Positions 17,365 to 26,408 of a stretch of 64,000 nucleotides of DNA are shown here, piece after piece. The stretch spans positions 434,001 through 498,000 of the forward strand of contig NZ_LN884299.1 of NCBI RefSeq assembly GCF_001403875.1. Direction: 5' to 3'. Source of the DNA: Paenibacillus ihumii. GTDB lineage: Bacteria > Bacillota > Bacilli > Paenibacillales > Paenibacillaceae. A program made the translations under genes and the position numbers. Numbering within the stretch: the first letter of the stretch is position 1; every line of letters starts with the position of its first letter. The notes under the pieces are model-generated. The model had not been told where the DNA came from and ran no database searches. It was given only the letters and a program-made list of their open reading frames with translations.

Positions 17365-18614
17365 GTGACCCTCCCCCTTGCCCCATTTAAAACAGATGCG
17401 GCACCTAATGTCATGAGATGCTGTGGAGGCAAGCCCATCAATACTCTGCCATATAGCTCTAGTCCCGTCGATGCGGTAGTCAGCGCATGATTGGAACCGC
17501 CTCGAATATCCCGGAAGATCTGAGACAAGCGATTCGAGTCGGCAATCACACTCCCTCCGCTCTCTGCCATTAGCAGATCTACGGCTTCCCAGCACAGCAT
17601 GGCTGCATAGGTCATATCTGTCTGCAGCTGTGCCATTTCCTTTAAACTAAACGGTTCTGTGTTTTGCACGTGACGCTCCAATTGGTCAATCGTTCGACTG
17701 ATATGAAGATGCGCGGATTCGACCTTCATCGCCGCAAGTCCTACTTTATATTGAATATGACCCGCTGCCGCTTGAGAAGTATGAACCGTCATTGCAATTC
17801 CCTTGTGAGGTGCTCGTTCAACAAAATATTCGACAGCCCCCCTGGCGAGTCCGAGGATCGCGCTTATTCCTGTCGTGATGATAATGATTAGCTGTCCGTA
17901 AGGTCTGTATCTGTCACGCCCCTGCAACTGGGCAGGCAACGAATCTTCCTGATGGGTAACGACATATTTGTCGGGGATGAACACATTTTTGATTTCCAGA
18001 CTATTGCTTGCGGATCCTTTTAAACTCATCGTATACCAATCGTCAACAATCGTCACTTCACTCATCGGCACAACGGCCAGCATCATCTCTACAGCTTTGC
18101 TTTCTTGCATGGACTTTACGTCCTTCAAGTTCAACAAGGCATGGGTGGCATGCTTTGAACCTGAACCGAACCTCCACAAGCCTTCCTCTACCAAATATCC
18201 TCCGTCTACTTTCTTCACAACCGCTTTTTGTGCCAGCAAGACAGAACAAAAGCGGATCTCCTCTACCGGGTTATAGATCGAATCTAATACGCCCGGAGGT
18301 AAGGATAGTGCTGCATTATAGTTATTTCCGTTGATGATTTGAACGACCCAGCCAACAGAACCATTCCCCTTGGCCACCTCGGATACAATCTCGACCATGG
18401 CGCGGATACCAACCTCATGACCCCCGTACTCTTTCGGTGTGCCCAGCTTAAACAGTCCTGCATCTGAAATTTTTTGAATCACTTCTTCAGGAATATGCCG
18501 TTCTTCATCAATCCTCGTACCGAACTTCTGCAGATAGGGAACTAACTCGGCAGCCCGGTCCAGCAATTGCTGTTCAAAATCAGTGAGCTGACATTCTGTA
18601 CTTAAATTGGCCAT
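17361..18614 (-). CDS. Acyl-CoA dehydrogenase-like flavoprotein
   Basis: A 417-aa protein of the acyl-CoA dehydrogenase fold, closest in character to flavin-dependent monooxygenases such as HsaA/DszC-type enzymes. Visible parts are the N-terminal helical domain (GLFKLGTPKEYGGHEV), the middle beta domain (KGSASNSLEIKNVFIPD) and the C-terminal helical domain ending DIRGGSNHALTTASTGLELYGRVLMG. The ATG at 18614 follows AAGGAG by nine bases. It diverges from a TetR gene, a common arrangement for inducible detoxification. The substrate is unknown. Confidence 0.82.
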   Translation of the reverse strand: MANLSTECQLTDFEQQLLDRAAELVPYLQKFGTRIDEERHIPEEVIQKISDAGLFKLGTPKEYGGHEVGIRAMVEIVSEVAKGNGSVGWVVQIINGNNYNAALSLPPGVLDSIYNPVEEIRFCSVLLAQKAVVKKVDGGYLVEEGLWRFGSGSKHATHALLNLKDVKSMQESKAVEMMLAVVPMSEVTIVDDWYTMSLKGSASNSLEIKNVFIPDKYVVTHQEDSLPAQLQGRDRYRPYGQLIIIITTGISAILGLARGAVEYFVERAPHKGIAMTVHTSQAAAGHIQYKVGLAAMKVESAHLHISRTIDQLERHVQNTEPFSLKEMAQLQTDMTYAAMLCWEAVDLLMAESGGSVIADSNRLSQIFRDIRGGSNHALTTASTGLELYGRVLMGLPPQHLMTLGAASVLNGARGRVT

Positions 18615-18749
18615 TAATATCCACTCCTTAATTATACACATATACATTTAAAGTGTATTTGTAGAATAAATAGTATAATGTATAATTAACTACCACAACC
18701 GATAAAATCAGGGATATGTCGAGAAACGATACAGGGAGAGGAATCTGTC

Positions 18750-19307
18750 ATGGACCATAAAACAACCGAAGACCTTCGAGTTAAAAGAACGCGTAAGCTT
18801 TTATACACTGCTCTGTTAGAGTTAATGGACAAACACCCGTTTGAGAATATCACAGTGAAGCAGATCTGTGATCTGGCGATGGTACATCGAACTACGTTCT
18901 ACACGCATTTTCAGGATAAATTCGATTTGCTTTCACGTGCGATGAAACAAATTGCGGAGGAAGAATTTAAGGGCTTTGTTGATGCCTCCTTTTCTCCATC
19001 CGAAAATTTCAGGGAATTATTCTCTTTAGCCAAGAAACATAAGAAATTGTTTTCCATTCTTCTAGCGGAAGAGAGGGATTCCTTGAGGAGTCTGTTGCGA
19101 AAAGAAATGGGGAGGGGCATCAGGGAATACTTGTCCCAGCATAACGCGATGGATGAAATTTCCGTCGACATGCATATCAAAATAGAGGCCTACATCGGAG
19201 CCGTGCTTGGTGTGGTCACTTGGTGGATTGATAGCAACGTGCCTATCGATCACGAGGAACTATTTTCAAAAATGAATATTTTTTCAGAAGAGAGATTCGC
19301 AGAATAA
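18750..19307 (+). CDS. TetR-family transcriptional regulator
   Basis: A 185-aa regulator with the TetR HTH near the start (LLYTALLELMDKHPFENITV, ICDLAMVHRTTFYTHF) and a Bacillota-type C-terminal domain (LFSLAKKHKKLFSILL). GGGAGAGGAATCTGTCATG supplies the start. It is divergent from the flavoprotein/membrane-protein operon, which it probably represses. The 130-base shared intergenic region is AT-rich. Confidence 0.88.
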   Translation: MDHKTTEDLRVKRTRKLLYTALLELMDKHPFENITVKQICDLAMVHRTTFYTHFQDKFDLLSRAMKQIAEEEFKGFVDASFSPSENFRELFSLAKKHKKLFSILLAEERDSLRSLLRKEMGRGIREYLSQHNAMDEISVDMHIKIEAYIGAVLGVVTWWIDSNVPIDHEELFSKMNIFSEERFAE

Positions 19308-19438
19308 CCTCTTAACTGAGGAGTGACTATGGTGATACGCTCATCGCAGCTTGCACCGATTCCAGCCGGTGGAGCATCAGGACCAATTAAGAAAGATTTT
19401 GCTTCTGGAAGAACGGGCCGCATAGTTTTGAATAATAA

Positions 19439-19480
19439 AAAGGTCCTCATTAGCTTCAAAAAAAGCCAACTGGACCTCAT
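19439..19480. terminator. Possible bidirectional terminator
   Basis: AGGTCC / GGACCT arms enclose a smaller GCTT/AAGC stem between the convergent TetR and response-regulator genes. The stem is interrupted, so confidence is moderate. Confidence 0.4.
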
Positions 19481-19534
19481 CTTTCTATCCCTTATCCTAA
19501 CCGTCTCTTGAAAACGTCTTTACCTTCCACCACA

Positions 19535-20251
19535 TTAAACCTTAAACCGGTATCCCGCGCCCCATACCGTCTCGATAAACTGGTGCTGCGACGGATCCTT
19601 CTGGATCTTGTCACGAATCTTTCCGACATGGACTGTGACCGTGGCGGAATCGCCGAAGTTCTCGATCCCCCAAACCTTATCCAGCAGCGCATCCTTGGAG
19701 TATACCCGATCCGGGTTCTCCGCGAGGAAGAGCAGCAGATCAAATTCTTTTGCCGTGAGCGAGACTTCCTTCCCATGCAGCGTCACCCGCCTGGCATCGA
19801 CCTGAATTACAAGTCCGTGGATGTTCAGCTCGCGCGGCTTCCGGATCGGCAGAGCACCGGCGCCAACCGCAACCCCCGTCAAACGGTCATACCGTTCGAG
19901 ATGTGCCCGCACCCGCGCAACAAGCTCCGACGGGCTGAACGGCTTGGTCACGTAATCATCCGCGCCTAACCCCAATCCCCTGATCTTGTCGATATCCTCC
20001 TTGCGGGCGGAGACCATCAGTACCGGAATAAACTTCGTTTCCCGGATCCGCCGCAACAGATCAAAGCCGTCCATACCAGGCAGCATGACGTCCAGAATGA
20101 TCAAGTCGTATTCTTGCTCCAGCGCTTCCTTGAGCGCCTCGTTGCCGTCTGCCCGAAGGGTAACCTCATAACCATGCACTTCGAGGTAGTCCCGCTCCAA
20201 TTCCGCGATCGCTTGGTCATCCTCGACGATTAACACCTTCCGCTTCGACAT
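19535..20251 (-). CDS. OmpR-family response regulator
   Basis: A 238-aa receiver plus winged helix. The receiver shows VLIVEDD, the phosphoacceptor in LIILDVMLPGMDG, VSARKED and the YVTKPF lysine. The C-terminal domain contains LTAKEFDLLLFLAENPDRVY and VHVGKIRDKI and ends TVWGAGYRFKV. The ATG at 20251 has GGAG eight bases upstream. It is the last gene of the operon 24179-19535 and probably controls the ABC transporter encoded before it. Confidence 0.92.
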   Translation of the reverse strand: MSKRKVLIVEDDQAIAELERDYLEVHGYEVTLRADGNEALKEALEQEYDLIILDVMLPGMDGFDLLRRIRETKFIPVLMVSARKEDIDKIRGLGLGADDYVTKPFSPSELVARVRAHLERYDRLTGVAVGAGALPIRKPRELNIHGLVIQVDARRVTLHGKEVSLTAKEFDLLLFLAENPDRVYSKDALLDKVWGIENFGDSATVTVHVGKIRDKIQKDPSQHQFIETVWGAGYRFKV

Positions 20252-20265
20252 CTCACACACTCCAG

Positions 20266-21732
20266 TCACGTTCTATTCTGAACCATCGGGATGGTAAACA
20301 TCACAGTCATAAACCGCCCCGGCTCGCTTTTTGCATAAATCATACCACCATGGTGCCGGACAATCTGCTTCGCGATCGCCAGGCCCAATCCCGTTCCGGC
20401 CACGTTCTGATTCCGGTTTACATCCCCGCGGTAGAAACGGTCAAAGATTTGCTCCAGCTCGCTTGGATTCATCCCGGGTCCGTTGTCCGTTACCGAAATA
20501 ACCCATTCCCCCGCTTGCTGGCCGAAATGAACGTGGATCGTTGGATTCTGTTTATCCATAAATTTCACTGAATTGCCGACAATGTTGAGGATGACGCGCT
20601 TGATCTTCTGGGCATCCATCGTCGCAACAGCGCCCGTCCCCGCCTCGTAATCGCCCGTCAAATGAACGCCGGCGCTCTCGTACTCCATGCACAGCTCATT
20701 TATCGTTTGCCGATAGAAATCCTGGAGCGGCACCGCTTCGAAGTCGAACCTCTCCTGCTCCTGATCCAGCTTGGAGTACAGGAACAGGTCGTCAATCATT
20801 CGGTCCATGTCGAGCGTCTTCGAATGAATGACGTCGATATACTTTCTCTGCTTCTCCGGATCATTCGCTACGCCCTCCCGAATTCCCTCCACATATCCCT
20901 TAATTGAGGTCAGCGGCGTCTTCAGATCATGCGAAATATTCGAAATCAGCTGTTTGCGGCTCTCTTCCATCGCCAACTGGGCGCCGATCGCCCGCTGCAG
21001 CTCACTGCGCATCTTCTCGTACGAGCGAATGACGCTGCCCACCTCGTTACGAACCTCCGAGTGCAGACTGAAGTTCAGATCCCCTTCCGCGATACGGCGG
21101 GAGCCCTGCTCGAGCTGCCGCAGCGGCCTTACGATATCCTTCGTCGTGATCCAGATCAAGGGGATTAGAATGATACCGAATATAACCGCAATGACTAGAA
21201 ATACGAGGATGTGGAACTGGTTGTCCTTGGTCCCCGTCTCCGTCACATCGGCGATGAGATAATACGATAAGGGATCGTCCATTCCAGGAAAATCGTAGCG
21301 CACGGAGAGCAAATCACGGCCCTCCCACTCACTCATCGCAAACGCCTCGTCCGCATGCTTCCCAGAAGTTGAAATGTTCTTCTGCATCTGCGCCAGGAAC
21401 GCTTCCCCTTCTCTCAATTTACCGTAGCTTGCCCATTGATCTCCTTGCTGAACAACAACGAAGCCCCCGAACGGCTCCAGCCGATCTCCAATTTGTTCAG
21501 CGAACGAGGGGGACGCCAGCTCTTCTGGCATATACCGCTCCGCATAACGCAGGTCTACGAACAGATCGATGCCTCGATGGAGCGCGTCCTCTGCAGTCTG
21601 TTCCTTTACGAAACTGTTCGCGAAATAGGAAAAGACAGCCGAGACGACACCGATCCCTGTCGCAGTAACGATTACTGCAGTCAGGATGATGCCGATAATA
21701 TACGTTAAAATAAGCTTAAGCCGAATGGACAT
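20266..21732 (-). CDS. Sensor histidine kinase
   Basis: A 488-aa membrane kinase: a helix at residues 8-38, an extracytoplasmic sensor of about 120 aa, a second helix (FHILVFLVIAVIFGIILIPL), HAMP, HisKA with the phosphorylated His in SHDLKTPLTSIKGY, and HATPase_c with GTGLGLAIAKQIV. It starts three bases after the permease stop and ends 14 bases before the response-regulator start. Sensing input is unknown; the operon suggests envelope stress or an exported peptide. Confidence 0.92.
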   Translation of the reverse strand: MSIRLKLILTYIIGIILTAVIVTATGIGVVSAVFSYFANSFVKEQTAEDALHRGIDLFVDLRYAERYMPEELASPSFAEQIGDRLEPFGGFVVVQQGDQWASYGKLREGEAFLAQMQKNISTSGKHADEAFAMSEWEGRDLLSVRYDFPGMDDPLSYYLIADVTETGTKDNQFHILVFLVIAVIFGIILIPLIWITTKDIVRPLRQLEQGSRRIAEGDLNFSLHSEVRNEVGSVIRSYEKMRSELQRAIGAQLAMEESRKQLISNISHDLKTPLTSIKGYVEGIREGVANDPEKQRKYIDVIHSKTLDMDRMIDDLFLYSKLDQEQERFDFEAVPLQDFYRQTINELCMEYESAGVHLTGDYEAGTGAVATMDAQKIKRVILNIVGNSVKFMDKQNPTIHVHFGQQAGEWVISVTDNGPGMNPSELEQIFDRFYRGDVNRNQNVAGTGLGLAIAKQIVRHHGGMIYAKSEPGRFMTVMFTIPMVQNRT

Positions 21733-21735
21733 GAG

Positions 21736-22461
21736 TTAGACTTCTTTCTTTTGAAAGGCTAGCAAGCCCGTAATAATGCCCATAATATAGTAAGCTGTCA
21801 TAAATAGCAATGCCGTTACAGACGCGCCGAAATCGCCTCTATACAGGAGCGGATGCAGCCAATCCGCGAAGTCCGTTAGGAAGAACCGGTTCAACTGCGG
21901 CTGGAAAAATCCAACGACGCCCATTGTCATCCACAGCACCATGCCGACGACCATTCCGACTCCGCCGCTCCCCGTCCACAAGGACACACTGTTAGCCAGC
22001 ACCACTAACAAGCCGCAGAAGAGGATCGCGCCGCCGACCTCAGCCATAGTCACCCCAAACAAGGACAGGGCAGACATGCCCTTGAGCATGATGTTTCCGA
22101 TAAACGTGGGGACAAACACACTTAGGACAATCAAGGCGCCCGCCGTCCACCCTGCAAGTGTTTTTCCTATAAAAAGGGCCTCCCGGCTGACCGGAAGCTT
22201 CAGCGTATTCTTGATGGTGCTATCCTTAAATTCGCCCGCCATGAGGTCGCTGCCAAGCGAAGCCATGAACAAGGGCAGAACGACTGCAAGCAGCAGCTGC
22301 AGTGCGGTCACCGGCAGGTTCCCGCTCAGTCCGACGCGTTCGCCGATCAAGACGAAGATCACACCGATAAGGAAGGAGAGCGTCAACAGTACTTTCAGCT
22401 TGCCTCCGCGGAACAGCTTGCGCAGCTCTTCTCCAGTGAGATAAAGAATGGGTGCCATCAT
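21736..22461 (-). CDS. ABC-2 type transporter permease
   Basis: A 241-aa permease with six membrane segments (residues 24-45, 55-75, 100-125, 137-165, 170-192 and 215-235). The cytoplasmic motif FKDSTIKNTLKLPVSREALF is typical of ABC-2 exporters that pair with a separate ATPase. The start ATGATG overlaps the TGA stop of the ATPase gene, so the pair is translationally coupled. It probably exports or removes a peptide or lipid-active compound. Confidence 0.88.
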   Translation of the reverse strand: MMAPILYLTGEELRKLFRGGKLKVLLTLSFLIGVIFVLIGERVGLSGNLPVTALQLLLAVVLPLFMASLGSDLMAGEFKDSTIKNTLKLPVSREALFIGKTLAGWTAGALIVLSVFVPTFIGNIMLKGMSALSLFGVTMAEVGGAILFCGLLVVLANSVSLWTGSGGVGMVVGMVLWMTMGVVGFFQPQLNRFFLTDFADWLHPLLYRGDFGASVTALLFMTAYYIMGIITGLLAFQKKEV

Positions 22462-23180
22462 GCGGCTCCGCCCCTTTCCTTGGCTGTACAGTACAAATAG
22501 TAGTCCTCAACGCTGGCGAACGACTCTCGAATCTGTGCAACGCTTGCCGTATCGACGTGTTTTCCCTCATAAATAATGCAAGCATGCGTAATCCAATCTT
22601 CGATTTCGTGTACCTGATGAGAAGAGATGACCACGCTCATACCCGTCTCGGCCACAAGGCCTCCCAGCATGGCCGTCATCTCCCGGCGTCCCTCGATGTC
22701 CATGCCGGAGAACGGCTCATCCAGCATCAGGAGCTTCGGCCGGTGGAGCAGCGCGCTGGCAAGCTCGATCCGCTGCTTCATGCCGGTGGAATACTTCTTG
22801 ATCTTGATCTTGTGGTGCCTGGACATGCCTACGAGTTCCAGCGTCTCTTGGATCCGCGCTTCGTCGATACCCGGATACAGCTTGGAGTACAGCTTCAGAT
22901 AACCGCTTCCTGTAAAATAGCCGTAAGGGGCCGGCTCGCCAATCATCAGGCCCATGTGCAGCTTCGTCAGATCAGGCCGCTCCGCGACGAAGACGCCGTT
23001 CCAGCGCGCTTCCCCGCGGCCGGCTGTGACCCAGCCGGCCATCGCCTGCAGCGCTGTCGTCTTCCCGGCACCATTCGGCCCCAGCAAGGCTGCAACCTCA
23101 CCGGGATGTACGGTGAGGTTAAGCCCCTGGATGCCCCTGCCGCCGGGGTAGACCTTTGTAAGATCGCAGACTTCAAACAT
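22458..23180 (-). CDS. ABC transporter ATP-binding protein
   Basis: A 240-aa ATPase. Walker A is GPNGAGKT (residues 34-41), the signature is YSTGMKQRIELASAL, and Walker B is LLMLDEPFSGMD, followed by the switch His in VVISSHQVHE. The ATG has GGGAGGATCTAACTT upstream. It pairs with the permease encoded immediately downstream. Confidence 0.92.
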   Translation of the reverse strand: MFEVCDLTKVYPGGRGIQGLNLTVHPGEVAALLGPNGAGKTTALQAMAGWVTAGRGEARWNGVFVAERPDLTKLHMGLMIGEPAPYGYFTGSGYLKLYSKLYPGIDEARIQETLELVGMSRHHKIKIKKYSTGMKQRIELASALLHRPKLLMLDEPFSGMDIEGRREMTAMLGGLVAETGMSVVISSHQVHEIEDWITHACIIYEGKHVDTASVAQIRESFASVEDYYLYCTAKERGGAA

Positions 23181-23207
23181 AAGTTAGATCCTCCCCGAAA
23201 TGAGCTA

Positions 23208-24179
23208 TTAGCTGCGGCCCTCGAACGCTTCGGCGTCAATGATCTCTATAGACTTGCCAGCAGGATGATACACATCAGGCGTCGTAGCGTTGATGCCGCT
23301 GATGCCGCCTTCGCCCTCCATTTCCACGCGATGGACGACGCCCGCTTTGTCCTTGCCGCTCACCTCAAGCTTGCCTTGCACCCCTTGCAGCCTGTTGTCC
23401 GCATCGACCGTCAATTGCAGACGCAAATGCTCAATGGCGACCTCCTCTGTCAGCTCCGGCAGCTGCTCCTCAAGATTTGCTGCTTCAAAACCCTGGAAGA
23501 AAGGAATCTGCTTCAGTTTCTCCCACTCTGCCGGCACTTCCGAAGCATTCGAGTGTCCCTTTCTGCCGTCGGCCGATGCCACGTCCATCAACAAACGGAC
23601 CACAAGCGGAACCTCCTCTTTGCTAACGTCGACCGAAATCGTCTTTGAATGATCCGCATGATTCACTACACTGAAATTATCCTTGAGGTCGCCAACTATG
23701 AAATCGAGCAGCGCTTCCTCTGCTTGATTCATCGGACGAGGATCGAAGTCCCCCTCTTCCTTCCACTCATGGTGCTTCCCGGCATGCTCATCGTCCAGGT
23801 TAATCACCTGATAGTCCAAACCGTGCGTCCGGTCTACGAGATAGGCCGTGTCATCGCCGCTGCTATACATGCTGCCGCTGCGTTCAACGCCCTTGAGGGT
23901 GAAGTCAAAGTCGCTGCTTACGCTGTGCTTATCTCCCGCAACCTTGAACTTCGTCAAGCCGTCCGCCTCCAGTACCGTCTCGCCATTCAGCGTTACCGCA
24001 AAGTTTCCGTTCACCGTTGCACTCTCGAGCGTTTGCTCCGACATCTGGTTCGCTTTCAGCACCTCTTTGAAGGCCTTGTAACCCTCCATCTCCGGCGTGG
24101 AGGCAAATGCCGCCACCGAAAACATGCTTACTGCAGCCAACGATGCACCGATCATCAATACTTTGCTTTTCTTTTTCAT
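23208..24179 (-). CDS. Secreted protein of unknown function leading an ABC/TCS operon
   Basis: A 323-aa protein with a classical signal peptide (KKKSKVLMIGASLAAVSMFS, cleavage near AFASTPE) and no lipobox cysteine, so it is probably released or wall-associated. The mature part is acidic with alternating beta-type stretches (ATVNGNFAVTLNGETVLEAD, SSDFDFTLKGVERSGSMYSS), resembling lipoprotein/outer-shell folds that bind lipids or serve as carriers. No named family is recognised. The ATG at 24179 follows AAAGGAG by ten bases; TTG 24185 is too close. As first gene of the operon it may be a substrate or sensor partner of the ABC transporter. Confidence 0.7.
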   Translation of the reverse strand: MKKKSKVLMIGASLAAVSMFSVAAFASTPEMEGYKAFKEVLKANQMSEQTLESATVNGNFAVTLNGETVLEADGLTKFKVAGDKHSVSSDFDFTLKGVERSGSMYSSGDDTAYLVDRTHGLDYQVINLDDEHAGKHHEWKEEGDFDPRPMNQAEEALLDFIVGDLKDNFSVVNHADHSKTISVDVSKEEVPLVVRLLMDVASADGRKGHSNASEVPAEWEKLKQIPFFQGFEAANLEEQLPELTEEVAIEHLRLQLTVDADNRLQGVQGKLEVSGKDKAGVVHRVEMEGEGGISGINATTPDVYHPAGKSIEIIDAEAFEGRS

Positions 24180-24294
24180 TTCCAACTCGCTCCTTTAAGG
24201 TTATATGGCTTCTCTTTCGTGCCTACAACCTTAGTTTAGGGGAGGAGTCTAAAGTCCCTCGAAAGGAAAAATAAAATATTTCTAAAATGTAAAA

Positions 24295-24708
24295 TCCGAA
24301 ATAAAGGAGACAGAGCTTATAACGAAAGTTAACGTACTGGGGATGTCCTGGGGAGGGACGGTTGCGGGAGCCTATACCAGCCAAAACAATGATAAAGTTA
24401 ACAAGCTTACGCTTATCGCTCCGCAATGGCTAAGCTCCAAACCAGTTCCAATTGATACCGGGGGGGCGCTTGGTTCCTACCGCCTTGTCGCTGTCGCCAG
24501 CACGAAGGAACGCTGGCTAAGCGCAGCGCCAGAACAAAAGCGCAGCGATTTGATTCCGAAAGGCTGGTTTGAACAATGGGTCAGAGCCACTCTTGATTCC
24601 GACCCGAGGAGCCTAACCGACCATCCTGATTATATTCGGGCAACCTACGGCCCTATCCTGGATATCCGCTCGCATCAGGCAGCCTTTTTTCAAAAAGGTT
24701 CCGCTTAA
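24295..24708 (+). pseudogene. Alpha/beta hydrolase fragment lacking both ends
   Basis: The frame carries KVNVLGMSWGGTVAGAYTSQ, the nucleophile elbow (G-M-S-W-G-G), then LTLIAPQWLSSKP and a cap-like region to DIRSHQAAFF. The N-terminal half, with the oxyanion loop, is absent and a stop at 24706 removes the Asp/His part of the triad. Sequence to 24839 contains no further hydrolase. It is a decayed gene. Confidence 0.6.
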
Positions 24709-24839
24709 CGGGTTTAAAGGCGATAAAAGCAGCGCATTTAGCAATTATATGGGGACTCGTACAGGGCAGGATGGCGCCAAAACTATCATTCGCTTGCTAC
24801 TCTAGATGGTGATGGTCCGACAGGTGGAGACGGATATCC

Positions 24840-25289
24840 TTACGCCTTCCGAATGGAGGACGAGTAAAATACGTCACTATGCATATGCTGAATTTTGTCC
24901 CAATTGCCGGGATTGGTCGTGTCCGGGGAGCGGTGCTCAAGAATAGCCTGATATAGATCGGTTTTTTCCTCCAAGTGGGCAACGTGCCGTTTGGCTTCTT
25001 CGAGCTTGGCGAGCGCCGCTTCTTTATGCTCCATCATGAGTGTGTAGCGTTGTGGTATGGTCGCATCCCCTTCAAGACATAAATCGACGTATCTTTTAAT
25101 GACATCAATCGGCATCCCGGATTGCTTGAGGCATTTGACGCCATGCAGCCAGTTGATCGATTCTTCGTCGAACATCCGGATATTATTCTCATTGCGCTGT
25201 ACGCTTGGCACCAGGCCTTTATCCGTGTAAAAGCGCACGGCGTGCTCGGTAAGTCCCGTGATCTGGGCAGCTTCTTTGACCGTATGCAT
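24840..25289 (-). CDS. MerR-family transcriptional regulator
   Basis: A 149-aa MerR protein. The HTH and wing read VKEAAQITGLTEHAVRFYTD, GLVPSVQRNENNIRMFDEE, followed by the hallmark LKQSGMPIDVIKRYVDL and a coiled-coil dimer helix. No clustered metal-binding cysteines are visible, pointing to an organic or aldehyde-type signal rather than a metal. AAGGAGGATTTCACATG gives the start. It diverges from an aldo/keto reductase. Confidence 0.9.
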   Translation of the reverse strand: MHTVKEAAQITGLTEHAVRFYTDKGLVPSVQRNENNIRMFDEESINWLHGVKCLKQSGMPIDVIKRYVDLCLEGDATIPQRYTLMMEHKEAALAKLEEAKRHVAHLEEKTDLYQAILEHRSPDTTNPGNWDKIQHMHSDVFYSSSIRKA

Positions 25290-25327
25290 GTGAAATCCTC
25301 CTTGGAAAATAATTTTCTGAAGACGAC

Positions 25328-25358
25328 TTGACTTCGTGTAACACGAAGGTTCTAAGCT
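25328..25358 (+). promoter_or_regulatory. MerR-type promoter with 19-bp spacer
   Basis: The -35 TTGACT (25328-25333) and a -10-like TAAGCT (25353-25358) are separated by 19 bp, the overlong spacer MerR regulators correct. Inside is an inverted repeat ACTTCGTG / CACGAAGG. It points toward the aldo/keto reductase. Confidence 0.65.
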
Positions 25359-25466
25359 GATTGTAATGCAAATCGGCTGCAAGCGGAATCCCCCACTCTG
25401 CAGTGCCAATCCCACGGGATTCGCAGCCGTTTGCTGTTATACATTTGAACAATAGGAGGAATTACC

Positions 25467-26318
<852 letters not shown>

Positions 26319-26365
26319 ACCTTGAACGACCGTAAACTTATTATGCGTTTATCTTCATCTATTAA

Positions 26366-26396
26366 AAAAAGGACAGGATGCACACCTGTCCTTTCT
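26366..26396. terminator. Bidirectional terminator
   Basis: The stem AAAGGACAGG / CCTGTCCTTT lies between the convergent aldo/keto reductase and multicopper oxidase genes, with an A run before and a T-rich sequence after it. Confidence 0.8.
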
Positions 26397-26408
26397 CCAC
26401 TTCGTTTA

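Noticed and set aside
17365..17595. Upstream extension of the DUF2269-like protein
   Set aside because: Lies inside the flavoprotein gene in another frame; the ATGA overlap and GGGAGGG at 17364 set the start.
22452..23648. 398-codon plus-strand open frame
   Set aside because: Lies antisense to the ABC ATPase and secreted-protein genes, has no ribosome binding site and a composition explained by the codon bias of the real genes.
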